DNA of 44,067 nucleotides, taken from Tumebacillus flagellatus. GTDB taxonomy: Bacteria > Bacillota > Bacilli > Tumebacillales > Tumebacillaceae. Positions 7,471 through 15,743 of this stretch are shown here, piece by piece; the first letter of the stretch is position 1, and each line of letters opens with the position of its first letter. The position numbers and the translations under genes were made by a program. The notes under the pieces are model-generated. The model saw only the letters and a program-made list of their open reading frames with translations. It did no database searches and had not been told where the DNA came from. The stretch is taken from positions 1-44,067 of the forward strand of contig NZ_JMIR01000039.1 of NCBI RefSeq assembly GCF_000714935.1, read 5' to 3'.

Positions 7471-8118
7471 ATGACGATCCAAGGGTTAACCGTCGCCCTC
7501 TCCAAGGGGCGGATCATGGACTCAACTTTGAAAATCCTGCGCGATGCGGGCATTCCGGTGCCGGAAGACATCGACTCGACGCGCAAACTGATCTTGAGCA
7601 CGCCGAACGGCGAAATTGACTTCATCCTCGCAAAGCCGGTCGACGTGCCGACGTATGTGGAGTACGGCGTCGCCGACCTCGGCATCGTCGGCAAGGACGT
7701 GCTCGTCGAAGCGGACCGCGATCTGTACGAACTGCTCGACTTGGGAATCGGCACGTGCAAGATGTCGGTGGCGGGTCTCCCGAACACCGCTCCGCACGCG
7801 TCGATGCCGCGCATCGCTTCGAAATACCCGCGCATCGCCACGGAGTATTTCCGAGGGCGCGGCCAGCAAGTGGAAGTGATTTTTTTGAACGGGTCGGTTG
7901 AATTGGCGCCGCTGATCGGACTGGCGGAGCGCATCGTCGACGTGGTGGAAACCGGGCGCACGCTCCAAGAAAACGGCCTCGTCGTCCAAGAAGACATCAT
8001 GGAAATTTCGACCCGCCTGGTTGCGAACCGCTCGTCGTTCCGACTGAAGAGCACCGTGATCGACGAATTTGTCTCGCTCGTGCGCGGCGTGGTCGAGCAA
8101 AAGGAGGCAGCTCAATGA
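7471..8118 (+). CDS. hisG: ATP phosphoribosyltransferase, short-form catalytic subunit
   Basis: HisG catalyses the first step of histidine synthesis, condensing ATP and PRPP to phosphoribosyl-ATP. At 215 residues it is the short form, lacking the C-terminal regulatory domain, and depends on HisZ encoded just upstream. Visible motifs include the N-terminal LTVALSKGRIMDSTL, GVADLGIVGKDVL in the periplasmic-binding-protein-like fold and the PRPP-binding loop LIGLAERIVDVVETGRTL (about 149-166). It begins 20 bases after hisZ and its stop overlaps the hisD start (ATGA), indicating coupled translation. Confidence 0.96.
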   Translation: MTIQGLTVALSKGRIMDSTLKILRDAGIPVPEDIDSTRKLILSTPNGEIDFILAKPVDVPTYVEYGVADLGIVGKDVLVEADRDLYELLDLGIGTCKMSVAGLPNTAPHASMPRIASKYPRIATEYFRGRGQQVEVIFLNGSVELAPLIGLAERIVDVVETGRTLQENGLVVQEDIMEISTRLVANRSSFRLKSTVIDEFVSLVRGVVEQKEAAQ

Positions 8119-9404
8119 TCAAGGTGATCCAAGCCAAGGACTTCTCGCTGCAGCGGGAAGAGACCGACGTCTACGAAACGGAACGCGCCGTCGTCAAGGA
8201 AATCCTCGCCCGCGTGCAAGCACAGGGAGATGCGGCGGTGCGCGCGTACACGGCGCGTTTTGACGGGGTGGAGCTCGACGACTTCCGCATTCCGGAAGCT
8301 CTGTTTGAGCAAGCGTACGCGGAAGTGGGCGACGAATTCCTCGAAGCTCTGCGCGCGGCCATCCAAAACATCCGCCGCTACCACGAAGCGCAGAAGCGTC
8401 CGTCCTGGATGCTTCCGGACGAACAGGGCTCCGTCCTCGGCCAGATCATCCGACCTCTCAAGCGCGTCGGCGTCTACGTGCCGGGCGGGCGCGCGGCGTA
8501 TCCGTCGTCCGTTTTGATGAACGTCATTCCCGCGCAAGTGGCGGGTGTGCCGGAGATCGTGCTCGTCACGCCGCCGGACCGCGAAGGCAAGCTCAACCCC
8601 GGCGTTCTCGTCGCGATCAAGGAACTGGGCCTCGCCGAAGCGTACCGCATCGGCGGCGCACAAGCGGTCGGGGCGCTGGCGTACGGCACGGAAACGATCG
8701 GTGCCGTCGATAAAATCGTCGGCCCCGGCAACATCTACGTGGCACTCGCGAAGCAGGCGGTATTCGGCCAAGTGGCGATCGACATGATCGCGGGGCCGTC
8801 GGAAATTCTCGTCATCGCCGACGACAGTGCCGACCCGGACTACGTGGCGGCGGATATGCTGTCTCAAGCGGAGCACGACCCGATGGCGGCGGCGATCTGC
8901 GTGACGCCTTCGGGCGACCTCGCCTGCCGCGTCGCCCAATCGCTCGTGGAACAGTTGGAAAAACTTCCGCGCCGCGAAATCGCGGAAGAGTCGCTGCGCA
9001 ACTACGGCTCCATCGTGGTCACGGAGAACCTCGACGAAGCGATCGCCGTCTCCAACCGCATCGCGCCGGAGCACTTGGAACTGATGATCGAAGACGCGAC
9101 GTCGGTTCTCGGACGCATCGAGAACGCGGGCGCGATTTTTGTGGGACGATACAGTTCGGAGCCGGTCGGCGATTACTTCGCCGGGCCGAACCACGTGTTG
9201 CCGACGTCGGGCACGGCAAGGTTTTCCTCGCCGCTCAACGTCGACGATTTTGTCAAAAAATCCTCTGTCATCCAGTACGGCAAACAGGCGCTGCTGGAAA
9301 ACGGAGAAAAAATCATCACCTTAGCCGAAGCGGAAGGTCTGCAAGCGCATGCCAACGCGATTCGGATTCGTTTGGACAAAGAAGGAGGCCGCAACCAGTC
9401 ATGA
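8115..9404 (+). CDS. hisD: Histidinol dehydrogenase
   Basis: HisD is a zinc- and NAD-dependent enzyme that oxidises L-histidinol to L-histidine, the last step of the pathway. The 429-residue length is normal. Recognisable segments are KRVGVYVPGGRAAYPSSVLM (NAD region), GPGNIYVALAK, DMIAGPSEILVIAD, the zinc/substrate region SQAEHDPMAA and NRIAPEHLELM, and the end GPNHVLPTSGTARFSSPL. It overlaps hisG by 4 bases at the start and hisB by 4 bases at the end. Confidence 0.97.
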   Translation: MIKVIQAKDFSLQREETDVYETERAVVKEILARVQAQGDAAVRAYTARFDGVELDDFRIPEALFEQAYAEVGDEFLEALRAAIQNIRRYHEAQKRPSWMLPDEQGSVLGQIIRPLKRVGVYVPGGRAAYPSSVLMNVIPAQVAGVPEIVLVTPPDREGKLNPGVLVAIKELGLAEAYRIGGAQAVGALAYGTETIGAVDKIVGPGNIYVALAKQAVFGQVAIDMIAGPSEILVIADDSADPDYVAADMLSQAEHDPMAAAICVTPSGDLACRVAQSLVEQLEKLPRREIAEESLRNYGSIVVTENLDEAIAVSNRIAPEHLELMIEDATSVLGRIENAGAIFVGRYSSEPVGDYFAGPNHVLPTSGTARFSSPLNVDDFVKKSSVIQYGKQALLENGEKIITLAEAEGLQAHANAIRIRLDKEGGRNQS

Positions 9405-9991
9405 CTGCACGCATCGGAGAGATCAAACGCGACACCACCGAAACGCAAATCGAACTGACGCTGAACCTCGACGGAGAGGGGCGGCGCGAACTGGACATCC
9501 CGGTTCCGTTTTTGCGTCACATGCTCGATCTGTTCGCCAAGCACGGCGGGTTTGATTTGAACATCAAAGCGGGCGGCGACATCGACATCGACGACCACCA
9601 CACGGTGGAAGACATCGGGATCTGCTTGGGCCAAGCGGTAAAGCTTGCGATCGGGGACAAAGCCGGGATCAAGCGCTACGGCAACCGCTTCACCCCGATG
9701 GACGAAGCGCTGGCGCAAGTCACGCTGGACATTTCCGGCCGCGCGTTCCTCGTGTTCCACGCGGAGTTTCCAAAGGAGTATGTCGGCACGTTCAACACGG
9801 AGCTCGTCGAGGAGTTTTTCCGCGCGTTCGTTGGCAATGCCGGCGTGACGTTGCACATCAACGTGCATTACGGCACGAACACGCACCACATGATCGAGGG
9901 CGTGTTCAAAGCGTTTGGCGGCGCGCTTTCCGAAGCGGTCTTCCGCGATCCGAACGTGCGCGGGGTGCTCTCGACCAAGGGGGTCCTCTAA
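9401..9991 (+). CDS. hisB: Imidazoleglycerol-phosphate dehydratase
   Basis: HisB is a manganese-dependent dehydratase that converts imidazoleglycerol phosphate to imidazoleacetol phosphate. At 196 residues it is the single-function form with no fused phosphatase domain, so histidinol phosphate must be dephosphorylated by another enzyme (see the PHP protein at 17825). The paired metal-binding motifs DIDDHHTVEDIG (about 64-75) and the later HYGTNTHHMIEGVFKA are both intact, as is the N-terminal PFLRHMLDLFAKHGGFDL. It overlaps the hisD stop by 4 bases. Confidence 0.97.
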   Translation: MTARIGEIKRDTTETQIELTLNLDGEGRRELDIPVPFLRHMLDLFAKHGGFDLNIKAGGDIDIDDHHTVEDIGICLGQAVKLAIGDKAGIKRYGNRFTPMDEALAQVTLDISGRAFLVFHAEFPKEYVGTFNTELVEEFFRAFVGNAGVTLHINVHYGTNTHHMIEGVFKAFGGALSEAVFRDPNVRGVLSTKGVL

Positions 9992-9994
9992 GAC

Positions 9995-10615
9995 ATGATC
10001 GCGATCATCGACTACGGCATGGGCAACTTGCGCTCGGTGGAAAAAGCGCTGCAGTCCCTCGGCGCCGACGTCGTCGTCACCGGAGATCCGGCTGCGGTTC
10101 GCCAAGCGGACGGCGTGATTCTGCCGGGGGTCGGCGCGTTCGGCGACGCGATGGAGAATTTGCGTGCCCAAGGATTGGTTGCCGCGATTCAGGACGTGGC
10201 GGCGGCGGGGACGCCTTTTTTGGGAATTTGCTTGGGGATGCAGTTGTTGTTCACGTCGAGTGAGGAACACGGCTTCCACGAAGGCTTGAATTTGATTGCG
10301 GGGCATGTGCGCCGCTTCCAAGGGGATTTTAAAATCCCGCATATCGGCTGGAACGACCTGACCTTGCATCAAGAGAGCCCGTTGCTCCAAGGTGTCGAGG
10401 CGGGCGATTACGTGTACTGGGTGCATTCGCTGGTGGTGGAGCCGAAGGATCGCGGCGTGTTGTTGGCGACGACCGATTACTACGGCGAAGTGCCGGGCAT
10501 CGTGGGGCAGGGCAATGTGTTCGGCATCCAGTTCCATCCGGAGAAATCGAGCCGCGTGGGACTGACGATGCTTGGCAACTTTGTGGAACTGGTACGGGAA
10601 GGAGTGCGGGCATGA
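9995..10615 (+). CDS. hisH: Imidazole glycerol phosphate synthase, glutaminase subunit
   Basis: HisH hydrolyses glutamine and passes ammonia to HisF. It is a class I glutamine amidotransferase: the oxyanion region ILPGVGAFGDAM, nucleophile cysteine in FLGICLGMQLLF (about 77-88), and His/Glu of the triad in GIQFHPEKSS (about 176-185) are all seen. Length 206 is normal. It sits 3 bases after hisB and overlaps hisA by 4 bases. Confidence 0.97.
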   Translation: MIAIIDYGMGNLRSVEKALQSLGADVVVTGDPAAVRQADGVILPGVGAFGDAMENLRAQGLVAAIQDVAAAGTPFLGICLGMQLLFTSSEEHGFHEGLNLIAGHVRRFQGDFKIPHIGWNDLTLHQESPLLQGVEAGDYVYWVHSLVVEPKDRGVLLATTDYYGEVPGIVGQGNVFGIQFHPEKSSRVGLTMLGNFVELVREGVRA

Positions 10616-11451
10616 GCGAGTTTTTGCTGTATCCGGCGATTGATTTGAGAAACGGACAAGCGGTTCGTCTGTTTAAGGGCGACTATGACCAGATGACCGT
10701 GTACGACAGCGATCCGGCGTCTGTGGCGGTGCGGTTCAAGGAAGCGGGCGCGAAATTCCTGCACGTCGTGGATTTGGACGGGGCGAAGGAAGGTTCGCAG
10801 CAGAACCGTCCGGTGATTGAAGCGATCGTGAAGGCAACTCGCCTTCCCGTGCAGGTCGGCGGCGGGATTCGCAACGGCGAGACGCTGGAAGCGCTGTTCT
10901 CGCTGGGAGTGGCGCGCGCGATTCTCGGCACGGCGGCGGTGAACGAGCCGGAGTTTGTGCGGGCGGCGCTGAAAGAGTACGGCGAGAAGATCGCGATCGG
11001 GATTGACGCGAAGGACGGGATGGTCGCGGTGAACGGCTGGCTGGAAACGTCGGCGATCACGGCGATTGACTTGGGCCGCGAGTTGAAGGGCGCGGGGGCG
11101 ACCCGCGTGATTTTCACCGACATCTCCCGCGACGGCACGCTGACCGGCCCGAACATCCCCGCGATTGTGGAGATGGCGGAAAAAACCGGCCTCGGCGTGA
11201 TCGCGTCCGGCGGGATCAAAGAAACGAACGACCTGCTGGAGCTGGCGAAGTTCAGAGGCAAGGGCGTGATCGGCTCGATCATCGGGAAAGCGATCTACAA
11301 CGGCAACATCGAGTTGCGTGACGCAATTCGTGAAGTGTATGCGGCGCTCGGAACGAGCAACGCAATTCAAGATGGCAACGAGGCACTGGGCCTCCCACCT
11401 CAGGAAACGCAAGGAAGCGCAGCTTCCGTATCCACAGAAGGGAGAGCGTAA
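10612..11451 (+). CDS. hisA: Phosphoribosylformimino-5-aminoimidazole carboxamide ribotide isomerase
   Basis: HisA is a TIM-barrel isomerase (an Amadori rearrangement) of the fourth pathway step. The catalytic aspartates are probably those in [14 protein letters not shown] and [14 protein letters not shown]; the phosphate-binding glycine motifs [13 protein letters not shown] and [13 protein letters not shown] are present. The barrel ends at about residue 243. The remaining roughly 36 residues ([20 protein letters not shown] onward) form a polar tail that normal HisA proteins of about 240-245 residues lack. The tail ends at the start region of hisF. It may be a read-through extension after loss of the original stop, or a real disordered tail. 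Confidence 0.95.
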   Translation: MSEFLLYPAIDLRNGQAVRLFKGDYDQMTVYDSDPASVAVRFKEAGAKFLHVVDLDGAKEGSQQNRPVIEAIVKATRLPVQVGGGIRNGETLEALFSLGVARAILGTAAVNEPEFVRAALKEYGEKIAIGIDAKDGMVAVNGWLETSAITAIDLGRELKGAGATRVIFTDISRDGTLTGPNIPAIVEMAEKTGLGVIASGGIKETNDLLELAKFRGKGVIGSIIGKAIYNGNIELRDAIREVYAALGTSNAIQDGNEALGLPPQETQGSAASVSTEGRA

Positions 11452-11452
11452 C

Positions 11453-12217
11453 GTGCTAACCAAACGCATCATCCCTTGCTTTGACATCAAAAACGGCCGC
11501 GTCGTCAAAAACGTCTCCTTCCTCACCAACGAGCGGGACGCGGGCGACCCGGTCGAGCTGGCAAAAATCTACGAGGAGCAAGGCGCCGACGAACTCGTCC
11601 TCCTCGACATCACGGCCACGAACGAAGGCCGCGCCACGATGCTCGACATCGTGCGCCGCACCGCCGACCAAGTGTTCATCCCGTTCACCGTCGGCGGCGG
11701 CGTCAAAACGGTCGACGACATCCGCGAGCTGCTCTTGGCGGGCGCTGACAAAGTCTCCATGAATACAGCTGCGGTCAAAACCCCGCAGCTCATCACCGAA
11801 AGCGCCCAAAAGTACGGCTCCCAATGCATCGTCGTCGCCATCGACGGCAAGTGGAACGTCGAGATGCAAGACTGGGAAGTGATGATCAACGCGGGCAAAG
11901 TCTCCACCGGCATCTCCGCGATCAAGTGGGCGCGCGAGTGCGAAGAGCGAGGAGCCGGCGAGATCCTCCTGACCTCGTTCGACCAAGACGGTCAGAAAAA
12001 CGGCTTCGACCTCGATTTCACCCGCCGCGTGTCCGAATCGGTGCGCATTCCGGTGATCGCATCCGGCGGAGCGGGCGAGAAGTCGCACTTCTACGACGTG
12101 TTCTCCGAGCAAGGCAAAGCGGACGCCGCGCTCGCCGCGTCGATCTTCCATTTCAAAGAAACGACCGTCACCGAAGTCAAAAACTATCTCCGAGAACGCG
12201 GGGTGAGCATCCGATGA
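11453..12217 (+). CDS. hisF: Imidazole glycerol phosphate synthase, cyclase subunit
   Basis: HisF uses ammonia from HisH to close the imidazole ring, releasing AICAR and imidazoleglycerol phosphate. The start is GTG 11453, one base after the hisA stop and behind AAGGGAGAG; this gives the canonical N-terminus [19 protein letters not shown] and 254 residues. An upstream in-frame ATG inside hisA is rejected. The two catalytic aspartates lie in CFDIKNGR (about 11) and VVAIDGKW (about 130). Phosphate loops FTVGGGVKT and VIASGGAGE are present. It overlaps hisI by 4 bases. Confidence 0.96.
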   Translation: MLTKRIIPCFDIKNGRVVKNVSFLTNERDAGDPVELAKIYEEQGADELVLLDITATNEGRATMLDIVRRTADQVFIPFTVGGGVKTVDDIRELLLAGADKVSMNTAAVKTPQLITESAQKYGSQCIVVAIDGKWNVEMQDWEVMINAGKVSTGISAIKWARECEERGAGEILLTSFDQDGQKNGFDLDFTRRVSESVRIPVIASGGAGEKSHFYDVFSEQGKADAALAASIFHFKETTVTEVKNYLRERGVSIR

Positions 12218-12876
12218 GCGATACGACTTGGGTGGAAACCCTGAAATTTGACGATAACGGACTGCTCCCGTGCGTCGTTCAAGACGTGCAGAGCCGCGAA
12301 GTTCTGATGCTCGCGTACATGAACCGCGAGTCGATTTTGAAGACGCTGGAGACCGGCACCACTTGGTTCTGGTCGCGCTCGCGCCAAGAGTTCTGGAACA
12401 AGGGCGCGACGTCGGGTCACTTCCAGCAAGTCGTGCGTCTCTCGTATGATTGCGACCGCGACACGCTTCTGGCGGAAGTGAACCAAACGGGCGCGGCGTG
12501 CCACACGGGGTCGTACAGTTGCTTTTTTGAAAACGCGTACGGCGACGAAGCGGCCCGCACGCCGCACCGCTACGCGATCCTCGACGAGTTGCTGACGACG
12601 ATCGCCCAGCGCGACGCCGAGCGACCGGAGGGAGCGTACACCACCTACCTTTTTGAAAAAGGTCTTGAAAAAATCCTCAAAAAAGTAGGCGAAGAATCCA
12701 CCGAAGTCGTCATCGCCGCCATGAAAGGCGACCGCGAAGAACTGACCGCCGAAGTGGGGGATGTGATCTACCACCTGTTCGTGCTGCTGCAAGAGCAGAA
12801 GCTGTCGTTCGACGAGGTGCTGAAGCTCCTGGAGGCACGGCACTCGAAAAAGGACATCAAGAACAAGCAGGTGTAA
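12214..12876 (+). CDS. hisIE: Bifunctional phosphoribosyl-AMP cyclohydrolase / phosphoribosyl-ATP pyrophosphatase
   Basis: The start is ATG 12214, overlapping the hisF stop; a much longer frame starting inside hisF is spurious. The 220-residue protein fuses HisI (about 1-120) and HisE (about 120-215), steps 2 and 3 of the pathway. HisI shows [17 protein letters not shown], the metal and zinc ligands [23 protein letters not shown] and SCFFE. HisE shows the MazG-like helix motif [30 protein letters not shown] with metal-binding glutamates. It is the last gene of the operon and is followed at once by a terminator. Confidence 0.96.
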   Translation: MSDTTWVETLKFDDNGLLPCVVQDVQSREVLMLAYMNRESILKTLETGTTWFWSRSRQEFWNKGATSGHFQQVVRLSYDCDRDTLLAEVNQTGAACHTGSYSCFFENAYGDEAARTPHRYAILDELLTTIAQRDAERPEGAYTTYLFEKGLEKILKKVGEESTEVVIAAMKGDREELTAEVGDVIYHLFVLLQEQKLSFDEVLKLLEARHSKKDIKNKQV

Positions 12877-12878
12877 GG

Positions 12879-12923
12879 AAAAAAACACCGTGACCATCGC
12901 AGGGGATGGACACGGTGTTTTTT
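12879..12923. terminator. Bidirectional intrinsic terminator
   Basis: AAAAAACACCGTG / CACGGTGTTTTTT form a long perfect stem with A and T tails on both sides. It serves the his operon on the plus strand and the convergent hydrolase gene on the minus strand. Confidence 0.9.
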
Positions 12924-12940
12924 ACTGAATCTCTGCTGAT

Positions 12941-13744
12941 TTACTTCCCCACAAACCCCCGCACCAACTGCGCGAACTCCACCGGTTTCTCCATCGGGCC
13001 CATGTGTCCAGTCCCTTCGAGGAACACTTGCTTGGCGTTCGGCATGCGTTCGACGAGGGTGTTGGAGATGGTTTCAAAATCCGGAGCGTCGTAGTTTCCG
13101 TAGATCGTCAGCAACGGCGCTTGAATTTCTTCCAGACGCGCGATCGGCAACGGCTCCAGTACGTTCAGCAAGCGGAAATCGAAGTTCAAACCGTTCGCAT
13201 GCGCCCGCATCTCCCGCACGCGTTCGCGCACGGTACCGCCGACGCGTCCCGGCTCTGCGTTCAACCCGTCGAGCAACGAATACAGGTCATGCTCCATGTA
13301 CGCGTCCATATCGCCGGATTGCGCCAACTCCACCATCTTCTCATGGTTTTTCACACTGATCTCCGAACGCGGCGTCCCCAACAAAGCCCCGTACGCGTGC
13401 ACCATCCCCAACACCCGCTCCGGATACGCGCAGGCGAATTCCAACTGAATCCCGCCGCCCAGCGAATGTCCGACGATGTACGTCTTCTCAATCCCCAACT
13501 CATCCAGCAGATCGCGGATGTCTTCGTAGATCGCGTACTGCTCTTTCTGCTCCGGGCTTTGACCGAACCCGCGCAGGTCAAAGCGGATCACTTGAAAGTC
13601 GTTCCCCAAATCCTCAAAAATTCCGTCCCACATCCGCGTATCCAAATTCATTCCGTGAATCAACAGAATCGGAGTTCCCGAACCGAGTCGCTCGTAGTAC
13701 AAGCCGCTCTTCTTCGCAAAGCCTTTTTCCACTGTGGTTGTCAT
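12941..13744 (-). CDS. Alpha/beta hydrolase
   Basis: This is an alpha/beta-hydrolase-fold enzyme of 267 residues. It shows the oxyanion-hole segment LLIHGMNLDTRMWDG (about 27-41), FDLRGFGQS, the nucleophile elbow GHSLGGG (serine near 96), a probable acid in the region YGNYDAPDF and the catalytic histidine in GTGHMGPMEKP near the C-terminus. The family includes esterases, haloperoxidase-like enzymes and C-C hydrolases, so the substrate cannot be read. It lies divergent from a LysR-type regulator with 103 bases between, the usual layout for a regulator and its target. The start is ATG 13744 with a GGAGG-like site on the minus strand. Confidence 0.88.
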   Translation of the reverse strand: MTTTVEKGFAKKSGLYYERLGSGTPILLIHGMNLDTRMWDGIFEDLGNDFQVIRFDLRGFGQSPEQKEQYAIYEDIRDLLDELGIEKTYIVGHSLGGGIQLEFACAYPERVLGMVHAYGALLGTPRSEISVKNHEKMVELAQSGDMDAYMEHDLYSLLDGLNAEPGRVGGTVRERVREMRAHANGLNFDFRLLNVLEPLPIARLEEIQAPLLTIYGNYDAPDFETISNTLVERMPNAKQVFLEGTGHMGPMEKPVEFAQLVRGFVGK

Positions 13745-13817
13745 CTGTGGTTCCTCCTTTGTCGTTTCCCAAGTTCTACCTTCATACTAAAACCCCGCCG
13801 CCAAAATTTCCAATCAC

Positions 13818-13849
13818 TTGCTTTTACCGAACCCATAACTGATAATTAT
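13818..13849 (+). promoter_or_regulatory. Candidate promoter and LysR-type box, possibly leaderless
   Basis: TTGCTT (13818-13823) and GATAAT (13841-13846) are 17 bases apart. The sequence ATAA-N7-TTAT (13835-13849) contains the T-N11-A pattern of LysR-type sites and overlaps the -10, which fits autoregulation. The predicted start of transcription falls at about 13853, next to ATG 13854, and no ribosome site is visible. Confidence 0.4.
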
Positions 13850-14750
13850 GACTATGGAAATCAAAGACCTCGAAACGTTTCTCTTAATCGTACAAACCGG
13901 CTCTTTCACCGAAGCGGCCAAAACGCTGTACCTGACCCAGCCGGGCATCTCCCGGCGCATCCGCCGTTTAGAGGAAGAACTGCAAAACAAACTGTTCGAA
14001 AAAGTCGGCAACTCGCTCCTCCTCACCGCCGCCGGGCGCGACCTCGTGCCTTACGCCCAAGACGTGCTGGATTCCGTCAACCAGTTGAAGCGCGCGTTCG
14101 AACGCAGACAGGGCGTTTTTTCCAAGGTGACGTTGGTGTTGTCGACGACGCTTGCCGGGACGACGTTCTCCGCGAAGTATATGGAGCTGCAACGCCGCTT
14201 CTCCAACGTGGAGAGCTTTGAGTTGCGCTTGCTCAACGACGACCAATTGAGCGTCTCCGTCGTGAAGGGCGAGTCGGACATCGGCGTGCGCTTTCTCAAG
14301 GACGACAACCCCAACCTCGGCTACCACCTGCTCCACGAAGACCCGTTCGTCCTCGTCACCGCCGCGGGCAGCCAGTGGTTTGCGCACGGCCTCACCTCCA
14401 ACCCGGACGTGCTCTCGGGGGCGATGTGGCTGATGCTGACCGAGATGGATACTTTTTTTGACCCGATCACGCAGATCGACCAACTGACCAAGCGCACGAT
14501 GGCGGAACTCGGCATCTCGCCTTGCTCCAAGATCGAGTGCTACGGCTGGGGCGTGACCAAGAGCCTGGTTCAGCAAGACCACGGCATCGCGTTCCTGCCG
14601 TACTCCAAAGTCGCCGAGGAAGTGGAGAGCGGTGAACTGGTCGTGATCGAGTTGCCGCTGCAACCCGTCATCCCGCTCTACGGAATTTACCGAAAAAACG
14701 ACGTCCACGCCCCGACCTGGCTGGAGATCATGGAGTTTCTGACTTTGTAG
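13848..14750 (+). CDS. LysR family transcriptional regulator
   Basis: The N-terminal winged helix-turn-helix (residues about 3-62, LETFLLIVQTGSFTEAAKTL YLTQPGISRRIRRLEEEL) is typical of LysR-type regulators. The effector-binding periplasmic-protein-like domain follows (about 90-295). The total of 300 residues is normal. Start choices are ATG 13848 and ATG 13854 (MEIKDLETF); neither has a clear Shine-Dalgarno site. Which ligand it senses cannot be told. The divergent alpha/beta hydrolase is the obvious candidate target. The next gene (FusB family) has its own promoter, so it is probably not co-regulated. Confidence 0.93.
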   Translation: MTMEIKDLETFLLIVQTGSFTEAAKTLYLTQPGISRRIRRLEEELQNKLFEKVGNSLLLTAAGRDLVPYAQDVLDSVNQLKRAFERRQGVFSKVTLVLSTTLAGTTFSAKYMELQRRFSNVESFELRLLNDDQLSVSVVKGESDIGVRFLKDDNPNLGYHLLHEDPFVLVTAAGSQWFAHGLTSNPDVLSGAMWLMLTEMDTFFDPITQIDQLTKRTMAELGISPCSKIECYGWGVTKSLVQQDHGIAFLPYSKVAEEVESGELVVIELPLQPVIPLYGIYRKNDVHAPTWLEIMEFLTL

Positions 14751-14772
14751 TTGAATTTACAATTGGCAGAAA

Positions 14773-14801
14773 TTGACGGATGACGGGATATGTCTTATAC
14801 T
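14773..14801 (+). promoter_or_regulatory. Consensus sigma-A promoter for the FusB-family gene
   Basis: TTGACG (14773-14778) and TATACT (14796-14801) are separated by exactly 17 bases. This gives a leader RNA of about 105 bases before the EF-G-binding protein gene, containing a small ORF. Confidence 0.75.
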
Positions 14802-14846
14802 TATTGAATATTTACCACTCTCACTCGTTAAAGGGGGCCTAAGTGT

Positions 14847-14876
14847 ATGCGTATCATACGCCCTTACTGTCTCTAA
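14847..14876 (+). CDS. Putative 9-residue leader peptide upstream of the FusB-family gene
   Basis: AAAGGGGG (14830-14837) followed nine bases later by ATG opens the frame MRIIRPYCL and a TAA stop. It lies between the promoter and the EF-G-binding protein gene. The perfect inverted repeat GCGTAT/ATACGC (14849-14854 / 14856-14861) lies inside the frame, and AAGGG of its ribosome site can pair with CCCTT at 14861-14865. Short translated leaders with RNA hairpins are the usual device for induction of ribosome-protection and ribosome-modification resistance genes. No intrinsic terminator is seen, so translational rather than transcriptional attenuation would be expected. The pairing that could mask the main ribosome site (CCTC 14881-14884 with GAGG 14904-14907) is short. 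Function is inferred only. Confidence 0.4.
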   Translation: MRIIRPYCL

Positions 14877-14910
14877 TCAACCTCAAAATTGAATAGAAAA
14901 CAGGAGGAGT

Positions 14911-15570
14911 ATGACGATGGAACACTTTTTGCACCCGTATCATATCAACCTGATCCGCTCGCAAGTCAATCTGCTGATCGGAGCGTTCAACTTTGCCGGG
15001 GACTACCGGGTGGTGGACGCGACGAGGGCAACCGCCTTGCAGAATTTGTACGACGAGGTCCCCTGGCAGACGCCCGAACAGCGGGATCTGCTGACCGAAG
15101 CGGGTAAAGTGCGGGATAAGGACGAACTGAAAGCCTACTTGAAGCGCCTCGAACCGTACATCATCCCCTTCCCGGAAATCACGGCAGCGGAGATTCGCAA
15201 GCTGTTCCCCAAGGTCAAAAAGCTGGTCCTTCTGGATTTGCAGGCGATCGACTTCTCCAAACTGACGTACCTCGGTTGGCGGGACATCGCCACGAAGTCG
15301 CTGTACGTCGTCTACCGCTTGAACGGCAAGTGGGTCGGCACGGAATGCAACTACGTGAACGGACCGAAAAACCGCAGTTTCCATTGCACGTGGTGCAACA
15401 GAAGTTGTGGCGGCGATGAGATTGCGCTGGTGACCACACAGGTCAAAAACCGCCAAATCCAAGACGGCTACAAAGTCTTCGGCAATCACATCTGCCTCGA
15501 CAGCCACAAATGCAACGAATTCATGACCTCTCCGGCGGAGTTGGAGAAGTTCTTGTCGACCGCTCGATAA
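14911..15570 (+). CDS. FusB/FBP-family elongation factor G-binding protein
   Basis: The protein matches the FusB/FusC family: an N-terminal helical domain (about 1-75, LHPYHINLIRSQVNLLIGAFN) and a C-terminal treble-clef zinc domain with FHCTWCNRSCGGDEIAL (cysteines near 154-161) and HICLDSHKCNEF near the end. Family members bind elongation factor G and help release it from stalled ribosomes, which gives fusidic acid resistance in staphylococci; chromosomal homologues in Bacilli and Listeria may act as general translation-rescue factors. Length 219 is normal. The best-spaced start is ATG 14917 (MEHFLHPY), nine bases after AGGAGG; ATG 14911 is the other option. It is monocistronic, with a promoter and leader ORF upstream. 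Confidence 0.85.
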   Translation: MTMEHFLHPYHINLIRSQVNLLIGAFNFAGDYRVVDATRATALQNLYDEVPWQTPEQRDLLTEAGKVRDKDELKAYLKRLEPYIIPFPEITAAEIRKLFPKVKKLVLLDLQAIDFSKLTYLGWRDIATKSLYVVYRLNGKWVGTECNYVNGPKNRSFHCTWCNRSCGGDEIALVTTQVKNRQIQDGYKVFGNHICLDSHKCNEFMTSPAELEKFLSTAR

Positions 15571-15676
15571 GGCAGGGCGACAGCGCGCAATCCCGGTGGC
15601 GCTGGGAACGGCTGTCGCTGTCGGGATGCAGGGTCGCTTCTCAAGGGCCGCGGACAACGTAGACCTGCATCCTGCC
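15571..15676. other. Three-helix structured non-coding element
   Basis: Directly after the preceding stop codon three nested or adjacent helices can form: GGCAGG/CCTGCC (15571-15576 with 15671-15676), GCGACAGC/GCTGTCGC (15577-15584 with 15611-15618, 8 perfect pairs) and GATGCAGG(G)TC/GACCTGCATC (15625-15635 with 15662-15671). TCCC/GGGA adds a small inner stem. This looks like a three-way junction of 106 bases. I cannot assign it to a known RNA family; it could be a 3'-UTR element, a small RNA or a dispersed repeat. Confidence 0.45.
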
Positions 15677-15706
15677 GAGCACCGTTCATGTTCAAGAAAT
15701 TGCAAC

Positions 15707-15743
15707 AAAGGACGAGGGGGAATTCCGCCCTTCGTCCTTATTT
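15707..15743 (+). terminator. Probable terminator
   Basis: AAGGACGAGGG / CCCTTCGTCCTT can form a long stem with a small mismatch, followed by only a short T-rich stretch (TTATTTG). It would close the transcript holding the FusB-type gene and the structured element. Confidence 0.55.

Noticed and set aside
11824-12213. Upstream extension of hisIE inside hisF
   Set aside because: The added 130 residues are the frame-shifted hisF sequence. The ATG at 12214 gives the normal HisI start and the usual 4-base overlap.
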